This document shows, piece after piece, positions 11,059-21,474 of a DNA stretch of 21,667 nt. Under the pieces are notes generated by a model. The model saw nothing but the letters and a program-made list of their open reading frames with translations, searched no databases and had not been told where the DNA came from. Location of the stretch: NCBI GenBank assembly GCA_019693395.1, contig JAAMXP010001751.1:1-21667 (forward strand), given 5' to 3'. Each line of letters starts with the position of its first letter. Within the stretch, counting starts at the first letter, position 1. The position numbers and the translations under genes are program-made. The DNA comes from Ettlia oleoabundans (taxonomy: Eukaryota > Chlorophyta > Chlorophyceae > Chlamydomonadales).

Positions 11059-13678
11059 ATGGCAGGCACCTGCTGCAAGCAGATCCAGGTGTGTTGCCGT
11101 GCGCTGCCGCGCCGCCACAGGCAGGTCTTGCCGACAGCGCCGTTCCCCTCCACCACATTCGCCGCCCGGCCAAGCATCCGGTGCCACACCACATTTTTGG
11201 TAGCATCCAAGCCTTACAAACCCCAAGGTGGTGGCTTTGTATCAAGCTTATAACCCCGGCCCACTGCAGGCAGCAGCGGCGCAGTGTCGGGGCACACAAC
11301 GAGGCCTTAATGCAGCACCCTCTTTGCCGTTGCCAAAGTGGGGGCAGCTGCGGCGCGGCGCAACGCAGCGCCCCCTTGCCTTTATGGGTGCCCTAGACAG
11401 CATGCCCAGCCTAATCTCAGGGTGGCTGATACCCTCCGGGCCAGCCCCTGAGCCCAACAGCCCCAGCCCCAGCCCTCGCGACTGCGTACGACATCAGCGC
11501 CTGAGGCAGCTGCGTGGCATGCTGGAGGCGGCGCGGCAGCAGCCTCCGCTGCCTCTGCCCCCATCGCCTGCAGATGAAGCGTCGGGTACTAACGCTACAG
11601 CTGATGAAGGCAGCAGCAGTAGTATCAGCAGTGGCAGCACAGTTGAGTCATCGCTGATTGCTTCAAACGCGGTGCCCTTCCACACATCAGCCGGCACCGG
11701 CGGCGCTGGGCTGCCCGCCACACTGAGCGGCCCGAGCAGCAGCGGCGCTTCAGGGGCTGCCTGCCGTGCAGAAGAGGCCCGTCAGGTGCTGCCATGGCTG
11801 TATTGTGTGGAGGGACGGCTGGATTTTTCTGCCATGGAAGCGCTAGCCAGCCAGCTGGCTCTTAGCGGCCTGCTGCTGCTGGATGTGTCCCGCTATGTGG
11901 CGGCCTCCACCTCCTCTTCTGGCCACTGGCACAAGGGCTGGGGCGGACACATACGGTGGGCGGGGCGCCAGGGGATGCCCAGCCCGGTGGTGGCTGCTGC
12001 CGCGGCGTTGCGCCGCATGGAGCTTCGGAGGGGGGGTGCGCTGACTCAGCTGCCAGAGATGGAGGGCAAAGTGGTGAGTTCAACACATCCAGGTGTTGAT
12101 GTGAAGCAGCCGTGGCAAATGCTGACGGCACTTCCGGTGAAAAAGCTGATGCTTTGGGTGGCACGAATGCCGCAATCACGATGCCAGCATGCACTTTGCT
12201 GCGCCGTTGCACACCACCGAGTACCCTCCCGTTGCTGCCCTTCATCCTTCCCTCATTGCAGGTGGTGCTGGCTTTCAACCCGCAGCACCGCCAGCTGGCA
12301 GCAGAGACGCTAGCTCTCTACCTGCACGCCTATGGAGGGCTGTGTGGGCAGGAGGCAGTGCAGGCCGCTGGGCACGCTGTGGGCACCAGCCCTTTGGAAA
12401 GTACGCTGTGCCAATCCGTTGAGGAGCTGGCGGTGATTGCCGATGGATGGTACCGGCGGGTCACACTGGCGTGGCCCTACGGTGGCGGCCACGTGGAGAT
12501 TGTTGGGGAAGCAGGTTGGCAGGGGAGTGGCACCAGCTGGATTGGTGGCCAGCTGCATGGGGGTAAACTCTTCCAGCTTGGACCAGTGGAGTGAGGTGAC
12601 CTGTTGCTGGTGTGGATCAATGCGCAGCATGCAGGGCAGGTGCTAGGCGTGTTTGCTGTTCACTGGCATATTCAGCCGGCCTTCTGTTGCTGTTCCTGTG
12701 CCGCCCATTGAACATTCAGCACCGCTGCTGGCCCTGTGCAATTTGTTCTGCAGTTGGCGGGTGGGACATTCGTGCGCCGATGGTGTTTGACGTGAAACGC
12801 AAGAACTGGCATCTGCAGATTTGGGTGAGTTACCTGGTGATTGATCCAGGGCTGCCACCCTGGCTGAGCTCAGCTGTGTCCTCGCGGTTTTGGCGGCGCT
12901 TGTTGTGATTTGCAGCATACCTTTGGCTGTGTGCAAATCACACACATCTTTGCTTGTTTTGCCTCATGCTTGCTGGCATGCCGTACCTTTGCAGGGCCTC
13001 CGACCCGGCATCCACCGCTTTAAATACCTGGTGGATGGCTGCTGGGTGATTGACCTGGCAGCAGACAAGGAGGGCGACGGAGGTGGGAACACTAACAATG
13101 TGGTGATGGTCAGCAATTCTGGCAGGCCGCTGCTGCGGTCGCAAACGGCAAGCATCAGCAGCAGCATGGATGATCAGGAGACGGTTGCCGGTGCCGAAAA
13201 TGCCGGCATGAGTACGGTGGCCACAGTTGCGGGGGATGACATGCAGGCGGCTGACGCAGCGGCTGCTGCGGCTGCGGGGGTTTTGGCCACAGCAGAGCCC
13301 GCAGCTGTGGCTGCAGCAGCAGGCGGTGAAGAGGCAGTGGACAAGATGGAAACATCTAAAGCGGAGGTGCCGCCTTCTCAGCCTTGGAGCAGCCCAGAGG
13401 AGATGGAGGTGAGGGCTCAGACCAGGACTGCTGCCCGCAGTATACATGCTGGGGGACCTGGGGGCTGCTTCTGGGCAATTGACATGTAGGCGTGTAGCTA
13501 TGCCGATTGTTTGCAGTTGGCCTGTGCACCTGCTGCCCTTCTGCCACTCAGCTCAATCGCTTTGACGACTTGTTACATGCTTCTATTTTTGTTAATGCAG
13601 GCTATGGCCCGTTTTGGCGCTGCAGTGATGGCCTTCCACACACGCCTGGACCTGCAGCTTCGCCACGCGCTCCACTGA
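11059..13678 (+). CDS. SEX4/LSF1-like protein: degenerate phosphatase fold plus CBM48 starch-binding domain
   Basis: Proposed exons are 11059-11088, 11270-12073, 12262-12514, 12754-12824, 12995-13408 and 13601-13678 (TGA), giving 549 residues. The five later exons are well supported. The first is a phase-0 guess; the alternative start is ATG 11384, giving 501 residues. In plants SEX4 dephosphorylates starch, while LSF1 is a related non-catalytic starch-degradation factor in the chloroplast. The N-terminus is Ala/Arg/Ser-rich, compatible with a transit peptide. Residues about 185-340 resemble the DSP domain, but the P-loop reads VLAFNPQHR without the catalytic Cys. Residues about 345-425 are a CBM48: VTLAWPYGG, VGEAVGGW, a Trp at 381, HRFKYLVDGCW and NTNNVVMV. 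After an Ala-rich linker, the last exon supplies an amphipathic tail (SPEEMEAMARFGAAVMAF) like the SEX4/LSF1 C-terminal motif. CBM48 is firm; the phosphatase relationship is inferred from order and spacing. Confidence 0.75.
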
Positions 13679-15139
13679 GGTGGTTGGGGGTAGTTGGGGT
13701 GCAGCTCGAGTATTGTGAGCCCTTTGTCCTGTCACGCTACATTGAGGCATGGTGGGGATGGAAGGCAAGATCCGCCACCCTGCTGGTTACCTGTATGTCC
13801 AAAAGCACTCCCTGTTATCCAAACCTGGCACAGGATTACATGTAGTTCTTGCTTTTCTTGAAGCAGCCTGCTTGGCCAGCTGCTACGACCTTAGTTGCTC
13901 GTCTCACCCGCCCACCACCGATCCACGCATGCATGCCTCTTTTCTCAGCACCTGCGGTTTTCAGCTGTGCATGCACATTTCTTCCTGTGCGCACTCATTG
14001 AGTATATTCTTTCTTTTCAGTGATTTCCACCAAATTTCTTAGCACCCCTAGCCCTGCTTCCTGACAATGCACATCTGCACTGCATGCATGGTCCTTGTAT
14101 GTTGTTACAGTAGCGATTGCTAGTGAGCACCAATATTTAGCAAGTGGACAGAACAGCCTTGAGTATTCTGGATACGATATGTGCTTGGTAGCATTGCCAA
14201 GTTCGCTGCGGCTGTTGTTTGTGCAGTCCTTGCCTCATAACATTGCAGACATCCCAACCGCCGCAAGCCGGGGGCATGTTCTTAAGTCCACTTTGCAGGC
14301 TCTCTCCCTGTTTTCTGTCAACATTGGTCCTTTTGGTGCTAACATCAAACTGTAAAAGAGATGCTTGAGATTGTTGTGATAAAGGCGTGCAATCTGCATG
14401 CGGCTGTTCCCACAGTTTGTGTGTGATGGTGCAATTTGCGTTGCCCTACACCCCTTGGAATTGATCTAGTGGCATGCAGCTGCAGGCAAGGGTGAGAAAC
14501 TACCTGCCTGCAACAATACAGTGCACATCCCAAGGAGATCAGTAAAGGGTGCACCCTTGCCATGTTCACACACACTTCTACTTTCTTTGCTGTGTGAGCC
14601 TAGTTTGGCTGCATCAGTACGATCAGCGCCACCAAATCAGCATATGTGCACTAAAATCCATGACCCGTGGGTTAGCTATCTCCTCACACTGCCTCCTTGA
14701 CACCAGAGGCCCTTTCAACGCAAGTCTCGCATTGCAGGGGACTTCTGCTGTCTTGCCACTCCACCAGGCCCTCCCGACAGCCCCAAAGGCGTTGCTGGCT
14801 GTAACAAACAGACTCAGGTGGGGCCTTGGAGGTGCCAAACACCACTTTGGGCACGCTCAGTAAGGCTGCCAGCTGCGTGAAGCTTTCAGCCGCAGCAGGC
14901 GTGGGTTGATTCAACTGCCCCCAATTCATGACTAGCCCTATGTTGCTAAGAGTGCAATGAATCGGTGGTGGGCGGCGTGCTGTTACACCTGCGGCTGCGC
15001 AGTCTACTGTTGACATGCAAGGCAAAGCCAAAAGTATTCCAAGTGTCCCTCGAATACCACCAGTTTGATAGATAACCTTGGATTCTCATCTGTTCTGCAA
15101 TGCTCTCTTGCGCGTTGCAGATCATTGACTGCTTGCAGG
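13679..15139. other. Long 3' UTR and intergenic region, no supported gene
   Basis: No exon with matching splice sites was found on either strand. The first 680 bases are probably the 3' UTR of the CBM48 gene. The rest, lower in GC than the exons, should contain the promoter and 5' UTR of the MYND gene and perhaps an unseen first exon. A minus-strand open frame at 15031-14684 is discussed under findings. Confidence 0.5.
14351..14355 (+). terminator. TGTAA poly(A) signal of the CBM48 gene
   Basis: This is the first TGTAA after the stop at 13676-13678. It implies an unusually long 3' UTR of about 690 bases, so the assignment is weaker than for the other genes. Confidence 0.45.
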
Positions 15140-18100
15140 ATGCGGCAGCACGAGGAGCCGGGGCAGACTGTTCAACTGCTGGAGGGTGCCTACTATGAGG
15201 TTGTGTCGGATTCAGAGGCTGAAGGCGATATGGCAGATGAGGTATGGCCGAGAAATGCTACACCAGCGGGTATCTCTGCTGGTGAGGATTTGAGCAGGTG
15301 CTCAAAATTGCAGTTGACGACGAGGTTCAACCCTGCCAGCAACCTAGTCCTGCGTGATCTTGCTGGGATCCGAACGCATTGCATGCCAACATGTTGATCG
15401 ATATGCAGGAGGAAGAGGAGGAGGCTGGCATTCAACGAACGCACGAGAAAAAGGGCGCTAGGCGCGCCAAGTCTTTCAAGCAGATGGAATGGATTCCTGA
15501 GCATAGATTGTTAGTTGCTAAAGCTAGGGTGCACGGACGCGTTGCTACTGAACCGTGCCACAATGCATGCGTGCAGACGTTTGTGTTTACCAGTCGAGCA
15601 CTGAGCAAGAGATTGGCTCCAGACAACCTAAGACGTAGAAATTGGCTACCGCGTATCTTGCTGTCATGTGAGAGCCACATAGTGAGAGTGTTGACATGGG
15701 TGCGTTGTGTCCCATTCTCACCTAAGAAACTTCTGGAGGCTGGCCTGGCATGCCATGCAATTCGATTATAACCTTGCCATGCCCCCCCGCAGCGCAAGTT
15801 TGCAACTTCTGGGTCAGCAGCCTGCCTAGCCTGGCTGACAGCGGGGACAGAGAGCTGCTGCCACTGGAGCTGCTGCTGCCTGATGGTTCCACCCTGGGCG
15901 TGCCGCTCAAAGCGGACGGCAGTAGCCATCACATGCAGGTAACCGCGGCATTCGATAACCTTGAATGCCCATACACAGTGGCAACATGACAGCGGACATC
16001 AACTTCCTTTGCCAGGGGGCCTCCACCAAACTGTTGACATCTGCAGGCATGCCTGCCTTTCGCCTGTGCAATGTGGCATTTCCCTGCCATATGTATATCT
16101 CAATTGCCATTGTCTTGCATGAGTACTGGCTGCAGGAAACAGCAGTCAAGACCCTGCTGCAGAGGCTGGGCGCACATGAGGCTGGCAGCCACCTGGTGCT
16201 GAGGCTACAGGAGGATCAGTGCCGCATAGCGCTGGTTGCTACAGCTGAGCTCATTGGCAAGTGAGTGCTGATGGTCTGTTGCCCTAGCAAACTTTGATCA
16301 CGCGCTGGATCTGCTGTTGCAGCCAGCATGACAGTAAGCAAGAAGTGTTGAGGTGCACAGATCACTGGCTGCGGCCATGGCTCCCTGCAGAGGCGACCAT
16401 GTGCCCAGTGTTGGTGAGCTGCCTGGAGAGCCCGGCAAAATATTGAAGGGTGCTGCCAGTAAGCGGCACAGCAAACGCCACTTCGCCACCTCTGAGCTTG
16501 GGTTGGGGGGTGGAGCTAAAGACGAGGAGGGCGAGGAGAATGATGAGGAGCTGCCCAGGTGCGGCTGCCAGTGAATGGGCCACCAGTAACCTGGGCTTGC
16601 TTTGCATACAGTGTGGCAAAGGGTCAAGGGCAGAACGCGATGTGGTGTGGCGGCGTGCGCTTCGAAGAGTAGTCATCGCTGTGTATTCCGCCAATTTTCC
16701 CCTCTTGTGCGCAGCCCTGACTCAAGGACGGCAAATGCCAGGCAGCAGTGTGCCCAGCAGCGTGCCATGAGGCAAGCAGCAGCGCAGCGCGCCATATCGG
16801 AGGTGGGGGCCCAGGTTAGACACATGTGCAGCCAGCATGCCGATGTGGTTCCTTGTCGCTTAAAGTAGGTTGGGATGCGGTGCGTTCCGGTTATCAAATT
16901 GGAACTGCCTGCCACCCGGCTTACACAGGTGGTGGGAGTTGCCAAAAAGCATCTGTTTGCATATCATTTTGTCTGTAAGAACGTAGCATGCTGCATGGGG
17001 TGTGCAACCTTGCTGACCTGTTGTTGGTTGGTAAAGGCCAGGCTGCGCATGCCCCTACATCCTGCCTTTCCGTCTGCGTGCTCCCTGCTGGCAGCTGCAT
17101 AATGTCCTCAAGGCCACGGTGGCGGCCATCCTGCTGCGATCAGCTGCGATGAAGGAGCAGGGACAGATGGGCGCAATGCTGCCTATGGTGCATCGGCTGG
17201 CCGGAAGGCTGGTGGACCTGCAGGAGCAGCCTGCTGTGGCCCGCAGGCTGCGCTCAGCCCTACAGCAGGTACGTCTGGGAAAACGCTCCTATGGCGGCAG
17301 CAGGAGCGCCTCCAATGGCAGTGGCATAAGCAGCAGCGATTTGCAGCATCACCAGGAGCAGCAGCGGCAGCATCGGGAGCCTGTGCTGCCTTTCGAGCAC
17401 CTGCTCTTCTGCTGCTACCTGCCGCGTTGGCAGGGCGGGCTTTCGGTGCTGTTCAGCCCAAACCTCTCCCACCTGGCCGGCAGCCGAGAGTCGGTGTTCA
17501 GGGCCAACCTGCACGCAGGGCGGCGTATAGCGCATCTGCTGCCACACAGCCCAATGGGGCATTTCATCATGGGTGAGCTGGCCTGGAGAGGAGAGGGGCA
17601 GAGTGCAAGGAATACCAATAGAACCAGCAGGTTCTATATTCGCTGCTAGACTTGTTTTGTCCAGTCTACCAAATGTTGCAGTATCCTTCGTTGGCTTATC
17701 GCCAAACCCGACAGTTGCAGACTTGTCCTCCTGGCTTGGCAGTAAGTGTATGTTGGTTGCCTGTGATGCAGGCTGAGCCCAGCTGGCGCTGCGCAACTCT
17801 CAGGACGCCTGGAGAGAGATACAGCTGTGCTTGCAGGCAAGGCACTTCGGGCTGGTTCTGCTTTTCAAGCCAATGCCCCCTTTTGTGGCGTGTAAGGTGA
17901 TCAGCCAGCCCCTTGCTGCCACTGTTGCCTCCTCAAAGCGACATTGCATGCCTCCTTCCTCTTCACCTCCTGTCTGTTCAGGTGGCCGAGGCTCAGAACG
18001 ATGTGATGATGCAAGGGTTTGCACGCATCAAGAGCATCCCTGCCATGGAGCAGGGCGGGTGCGGCAACGACACCTTCACCCTGCAGCAGGTGTCGGACAT

Positions 18101-19167
18101 GTACAAGCCGGCAAAGGTGCGAGCTCAGTAGCGGTGAACAACCGAGTTATGTGGGTGTTGGAGCACTAGTTGAAGTGCTGCAGCACTCTACCTGCATCGA
18201 GGGGTGCATCAGGAGGCATTTCTGGAAGCTGAATGAACAGCCGGCAGGCGTTCGCTTTGAGGTGCTGGCGGCTGACTTTGGTTGGGGAGGGCTGGATTGG
18301 TGGGTGGCGTTAGCGTTTGGTTGATGCAAACACAGGGCAAGTGGTATATTGGTGTGTTGGGGCCACATCAATCAACAAGCGCAGGTGCCATGCCTTGTCA
18401 CCTTGGCTCTCACAGAAAAGCTGTCTTTGCTTGAGGTGGTCATTATCATGGCGCTCCGTATGTCAGAGTTCTGTGGTGCACAGGTTGCATGTTCCACCCT
18501 TTTGAACCTGAACAACCTGCTCTCAGTTATCATGCCTTCCACTGCCCGCCCGCCAACCCACCCTGCTTCTCACAGCCCTACGAGCGGCGGTTCAGAGTGT
18601 GGGCCCACGGCCCTCAGGAGTCTCTACTACACCACTGCGAAACCCATCAAGGAGGCGTTGGACAAGGCGAGGGAAGTGGGCTGGCCCATGCAGGTGAGGC
18701 ATGAGCTTTGGGCTCATGCCTGCACAACTGCCAAGCCTGCCCTGTTTCAACCTCCTAGCTAGGCAGGATCCAGGGGTGCCACAGTTGTAGCCCTGAGCCC
18801 TGACAGGAGCAGCAAGCTGCGGGTGTTGCACTGTATTCCAGGGTGATTGTGTGGAGGCTTGGTAGCACGGATGGGGACCTGCGGCTCAGTACAGTGTAAC
18901 GACTTCATGATTTTCTGGCTTTGTTTTGCAGGAACCGTTTGACACTAGACCTCGCGGCCTGCTGCACCAGTCTGACGCAGAGCAGGCCAGCACCTACAAT
19001 GGCCTGGTGTCCCAGGTGTGCTGCGCCGGCTGCCGCAGGGTCAGCATGGGCTGAAGCAGTGCTCCCGGTGCCAGAAGGTGCGCTACTGTAGCAAGGAGTG
19101 CCAGAAGCGGCACTGGAGCGCGGGACACAAGCAGGAGTGCAAGCCAGTCAGCAGCAGTAGGCAATAG
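15140..19167 (+). CDS. MYND zinc-finger protein of unknown function, with apparent frame breaks in the last two exons
   Basis: Proposed exons: 15140-15241, 15409-15667 (end uncertain), 15793-15938, 16136-16260, 16323-16409, 16460-16558, 16612-16641, 16715-16814, 17095-17572, 17778-17896, 17982-18116, 18576-18693 and 18932-19167. Corrected length is about 680 residues. The C-terminus is a MYND finger, a Cys/His zinc module for protein-protein contacts: CAGC, CSRC, YCSKECQKRHW and HKQEC. The body is unrecognised: an acidic N-terminus, helical stretches in exons 4-5 and 9, and regions ending LVLLFKPMPPFVACK and TLQQVSDMYKPAK. Problems: exon 12 is entered in one frame (PYERRFRVWA) and left in another (KEALDKAREVGWPMQ). 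In exon 13 the first MYND Cys pair and the rest of the finger are one base out of frame, with a TGA at 19052-19054 between them. The CAG acceptor at 17771 would give an immediate TGA, so a GAG acceptor at 17777 is assumed. ATG 15140 follows possible acceptors, so an earlier exon may exist. Confidence 0.6.
17682..17741 (+). other. Candidate 60-base cassette exon in the MYND gene
   Basis: The segment is bounded by TTGCAG and by a perfect GTAAGT donor. Its length is a multiple of three, it enters and leaves in phase 1 exactly like the surrounding junction, and it reads open (GLSPNPTVADLSSWLG). It could be an extra or alternative exon between exons 9 and 10. A shorter 21-base form could start at 17721. 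Confidence 0.4.
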
Positions 19168-19285
19168 AGGTTGTCTCAGCCTCCTGCCCCTGGGCAACTT
19201 GTCCTTACGTTTCAGCACTTGATTCGACATAAAAGCAGCAGACCAACAACTGATGACAGCTGTACATGACCAACGCCTTTGTTGT

Positions 19286-19290
19286 TTACA
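19286..19290 (-). terminator. TGTAA poly(A) signal of the second F-box/LRR gene
   Basis: TTACA on the plus strand is TGTAA on the minus strand, 209 bases past the F-box stop at 19501-19499. It lies inside the 3' UTR predicted for the MYND gene, so the two transcripts should overlap. Confidence 0.55.
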
Positions 19291-19370
19291 CCTATGATAT
19301 AGGGGACCCTGGGTGCACTAGGCTTGATAATGCACGATGCTTTCAAGTTTGGGAAGTACAAGGGTGGGCT

Positions 19371-19375
19371 TGTAA
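19371..19375 (+). terminator. TGTAA poly(A) signal of the MYND gene
   Basis: TGTAA lies 204 bases after the TAG stop at 19165-19167. Confidence 0.6.
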
Positions 19376-19498
19376 CACAGCTGCTTGCGGTCACTTTGAG
19401 AGGGGAGAAGAAGGCCATGACAAGCAGGCTGTGAAGTGTGCAGGAGGCGCTCCGGGGAAGAGCGTATGCAGGTGCCTACTCGGTGAATCAAAGCGCTC

Positions 19499-21474
19499 TC
19501 AAGCATGCACCACCTGCAGTTGTGGCATGGACTGCTTCAGGCGCTGAGCTACCAGCGCAGTCAGCGCACGGGGTGCCACCGCCAGGCGCCGCAGGGCGGG
19601 CATCTCCTGCAGAATGCCATCAACATCCTCCCTGCGCACCTGCAACATCCATGGAGCAGGGCAGGAGTGAGGCAAGCTGTACGTTGATTCCATGTTGATT
19701 CCTAGTCTAACCAAACGAAGGTTCACCTTAACAGACCATCAACAACCCCACAAATGCAATGTGTTGAGGGCAGCAAATGCCGCAGGGGTGCTTTGTTGCG
19801 GCACGTCCTGTGCTGCATTCACCCTGATTTTTGGGCTCTTGTCCAAGACCAATTGGGTCAGGCGGGTGGCTGCCAGCAGAGCGCTGGGCAGGTAGCCGTG
19901 GCTCAGATTCTCGCCGCCAATGTCAAGCAGCTCCAGGCCTACAGGGCAGAATGATGTAAGACATGCACCCGGGCAGAATGAATCACTGCCAGGTTGCCTC
20001 AAGCACTGACCAATGCAATAGCAGAAGTTGGAGACCAAGGGCCCAAGCTGAACCACCCATTCGAAAGGAAGGTAGCCACACATCAACCACTTTTCACAAA
20101 AAACAGAAGCAGGCGACAGCTCACTCTGCATGTAGGGGCCAGCTGGCATCTCCTCCAGCCGATTCTGCCGCAGCCGCAGCTTTTTCAGGCCGGTCTTGCT
20201 GGCCAGGCATGCCGGAAGCCTGGCTGAGCCGAGGCTGCCTGTGATGCTCAGAGTCTCCAGCTTGGCGGCCTGCTGCAGGAGCGGCTCCAAGGCTGACGAC
20301 AGGCTACCCTCAGATGTGCAGCAGTTGAGGTGCAGGGCTGGAAGCTCCGCAAGCAGGTGGCAGTCCCTCAGGGCACCTGGCGTCATCTGGCAGTGCTCCA
20401 ACTCCAAGTAGGAGAAAGGCTGGCCCGCTGGCAACAAGCCTGCCAGCAAGCTGTGCAGAGAGCGCATGGCTGCGATGCGGTCAATGCACAGCATGCCAAT
20501 CTGCTTGTCGGGGTCGCTAGGATGCAACGCCAGAGCAAAGCTGTACGCCCGCAATTTGGTCCCTGCCACCTGCAGCAATTCACAGACATTCGCTGAGAGC
20601 CTCTACTACTCATTGAAGCTTTGCACCAAGTGGGGTGATGTGCGGGCAGGCCACCTAACAAACTGCGTTGCCACACTACAAGCGCACCTGTACTCCCTGG
20701 GCAGCATGAATTTCAATGCGGGCAAGGGAAGGGAAGGATGCCGCAAGGGGCAGCTCCAGAGGTGGTGATGCAGCGCCAACGCCTACTTGCCGCAGCTTCA
20801 AGTGACTCAGTTGGGAGAGGGCAGTGAGGTGCAGGAGAGATGGTGCCTCAACCCGCCCTGCCATAAGCTCCAGCCGAGCCAGAGCTGTCAGTTGCAGGAT
20901 GCTGTCAGCAACTGCCGACTCCAAAGACAAAGCTTCGTAGCGCAAGCTGGTCAGCTGCGTGAGGCTGTGAATCACGTCTGCTGTGGTTGACGGTGGGCAG
21001 GTGGTGGCACTGATGTGCAGGCATGCCAGGTTTGTGAACAGTGGCACCTGCTTCACCAATGCTTCCGGCAGCAGCGAGCTGGAAGAGAGCCTGAGCTGTG
21101 TCAACATTCCAGGCTGCAGCATCTGCACACGTAGAAGGGCATGCGATGACTTCCCATGAGCCCCCAGATGAGGTGCCACGGATGTGCCACAAATAATCGC
21201 AACATGTTGGAGTCAATTCACCTGAAAAACACTAGCAAGCTGCGTGCTGCCTGTGCCAACAGCTGCCTGCTGTAGCGAGAGCCAGTCCTCCACCACAAAA
21301 CTTGAAACCCAGCTCGCAATGCGGGACAGCTGCTGCAGCTTGCTGGAAAGCCAGAGCTGCTGCTGGCTTGGGAGGAGGGCAGGCGGTACAGCTGGTAGGT
21401 GGAACGAGCGCCAGAGGGCAGGCTCAGAATAGAGCACCCGCTCCCAGCGTTTGCATACCAGGCACACGGCACGG
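19499..21474 (-). CDS. F-box / leucine-rich-repeat protein, 5' end missing or outside the window
   Basis: Five minus-strand exons join in phase: 21474-21222, 21122-20688, 20569-20125, 19938-19823 and 19639-19499 (TGA). About 462 residues are visible. The first visible exon has the second half of an F-box (AVCLVCKRWERVLYSEPALW). Its first half is not seen, so the exon is taken to start at the acceptor after 21475, with exon 1 upstream. Alternatively translation starts at ATG 21512 in the same frame with a shortened F-box. LRR-like segments follow: LTQLRLSSSSLLPEALV, VPLFTNLACLHIS, SLTQLTSLRYEAL, LQLTALARLELMAG, LTALSQLSHLKLRQVG, KLETLSITGSLG, TGLKKLRLRQNRLEEMP, LELLDIGGENL and ATRLTQLVLDKS. 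The likely role is substrate recognition in an SCF ubiquitin ligase; the substrate is unknown. The exon 3 acceptor could also be 9 bases later (after MLQ). It is similar in plan to the F-box gene at 2520-5333. Confidence 0.78.

Larger units (their letters stand above)
19168..19498. other. Convergent spacer with overlapping 3' UTRs
   Basis: No coding exon is visible between the stop of the plus-strand MYND gene and the stop of the minus-strand F-box gene. The two oppositely oriented TGTAA signals (minus 19290-19286, plus 19371-19375) are placed so that each transcript reads past the other's signal. Confidence 0.6.

Noticed and set aside
10670..11299. 209-residue minus-strand open frame
   Set aside because: Composition is Arg/Cys/Trp-rich as expected for a shadow frame. 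It overlaps the proposed first exon and 5' region of the CBM48 gene.
19016..19038. A 23-base GT...AG segment that would restore frame in the last MYND exon
   Set aside because: It is far too short for a spliceosomal intron and would remove the first zinc-binding Cys pair.
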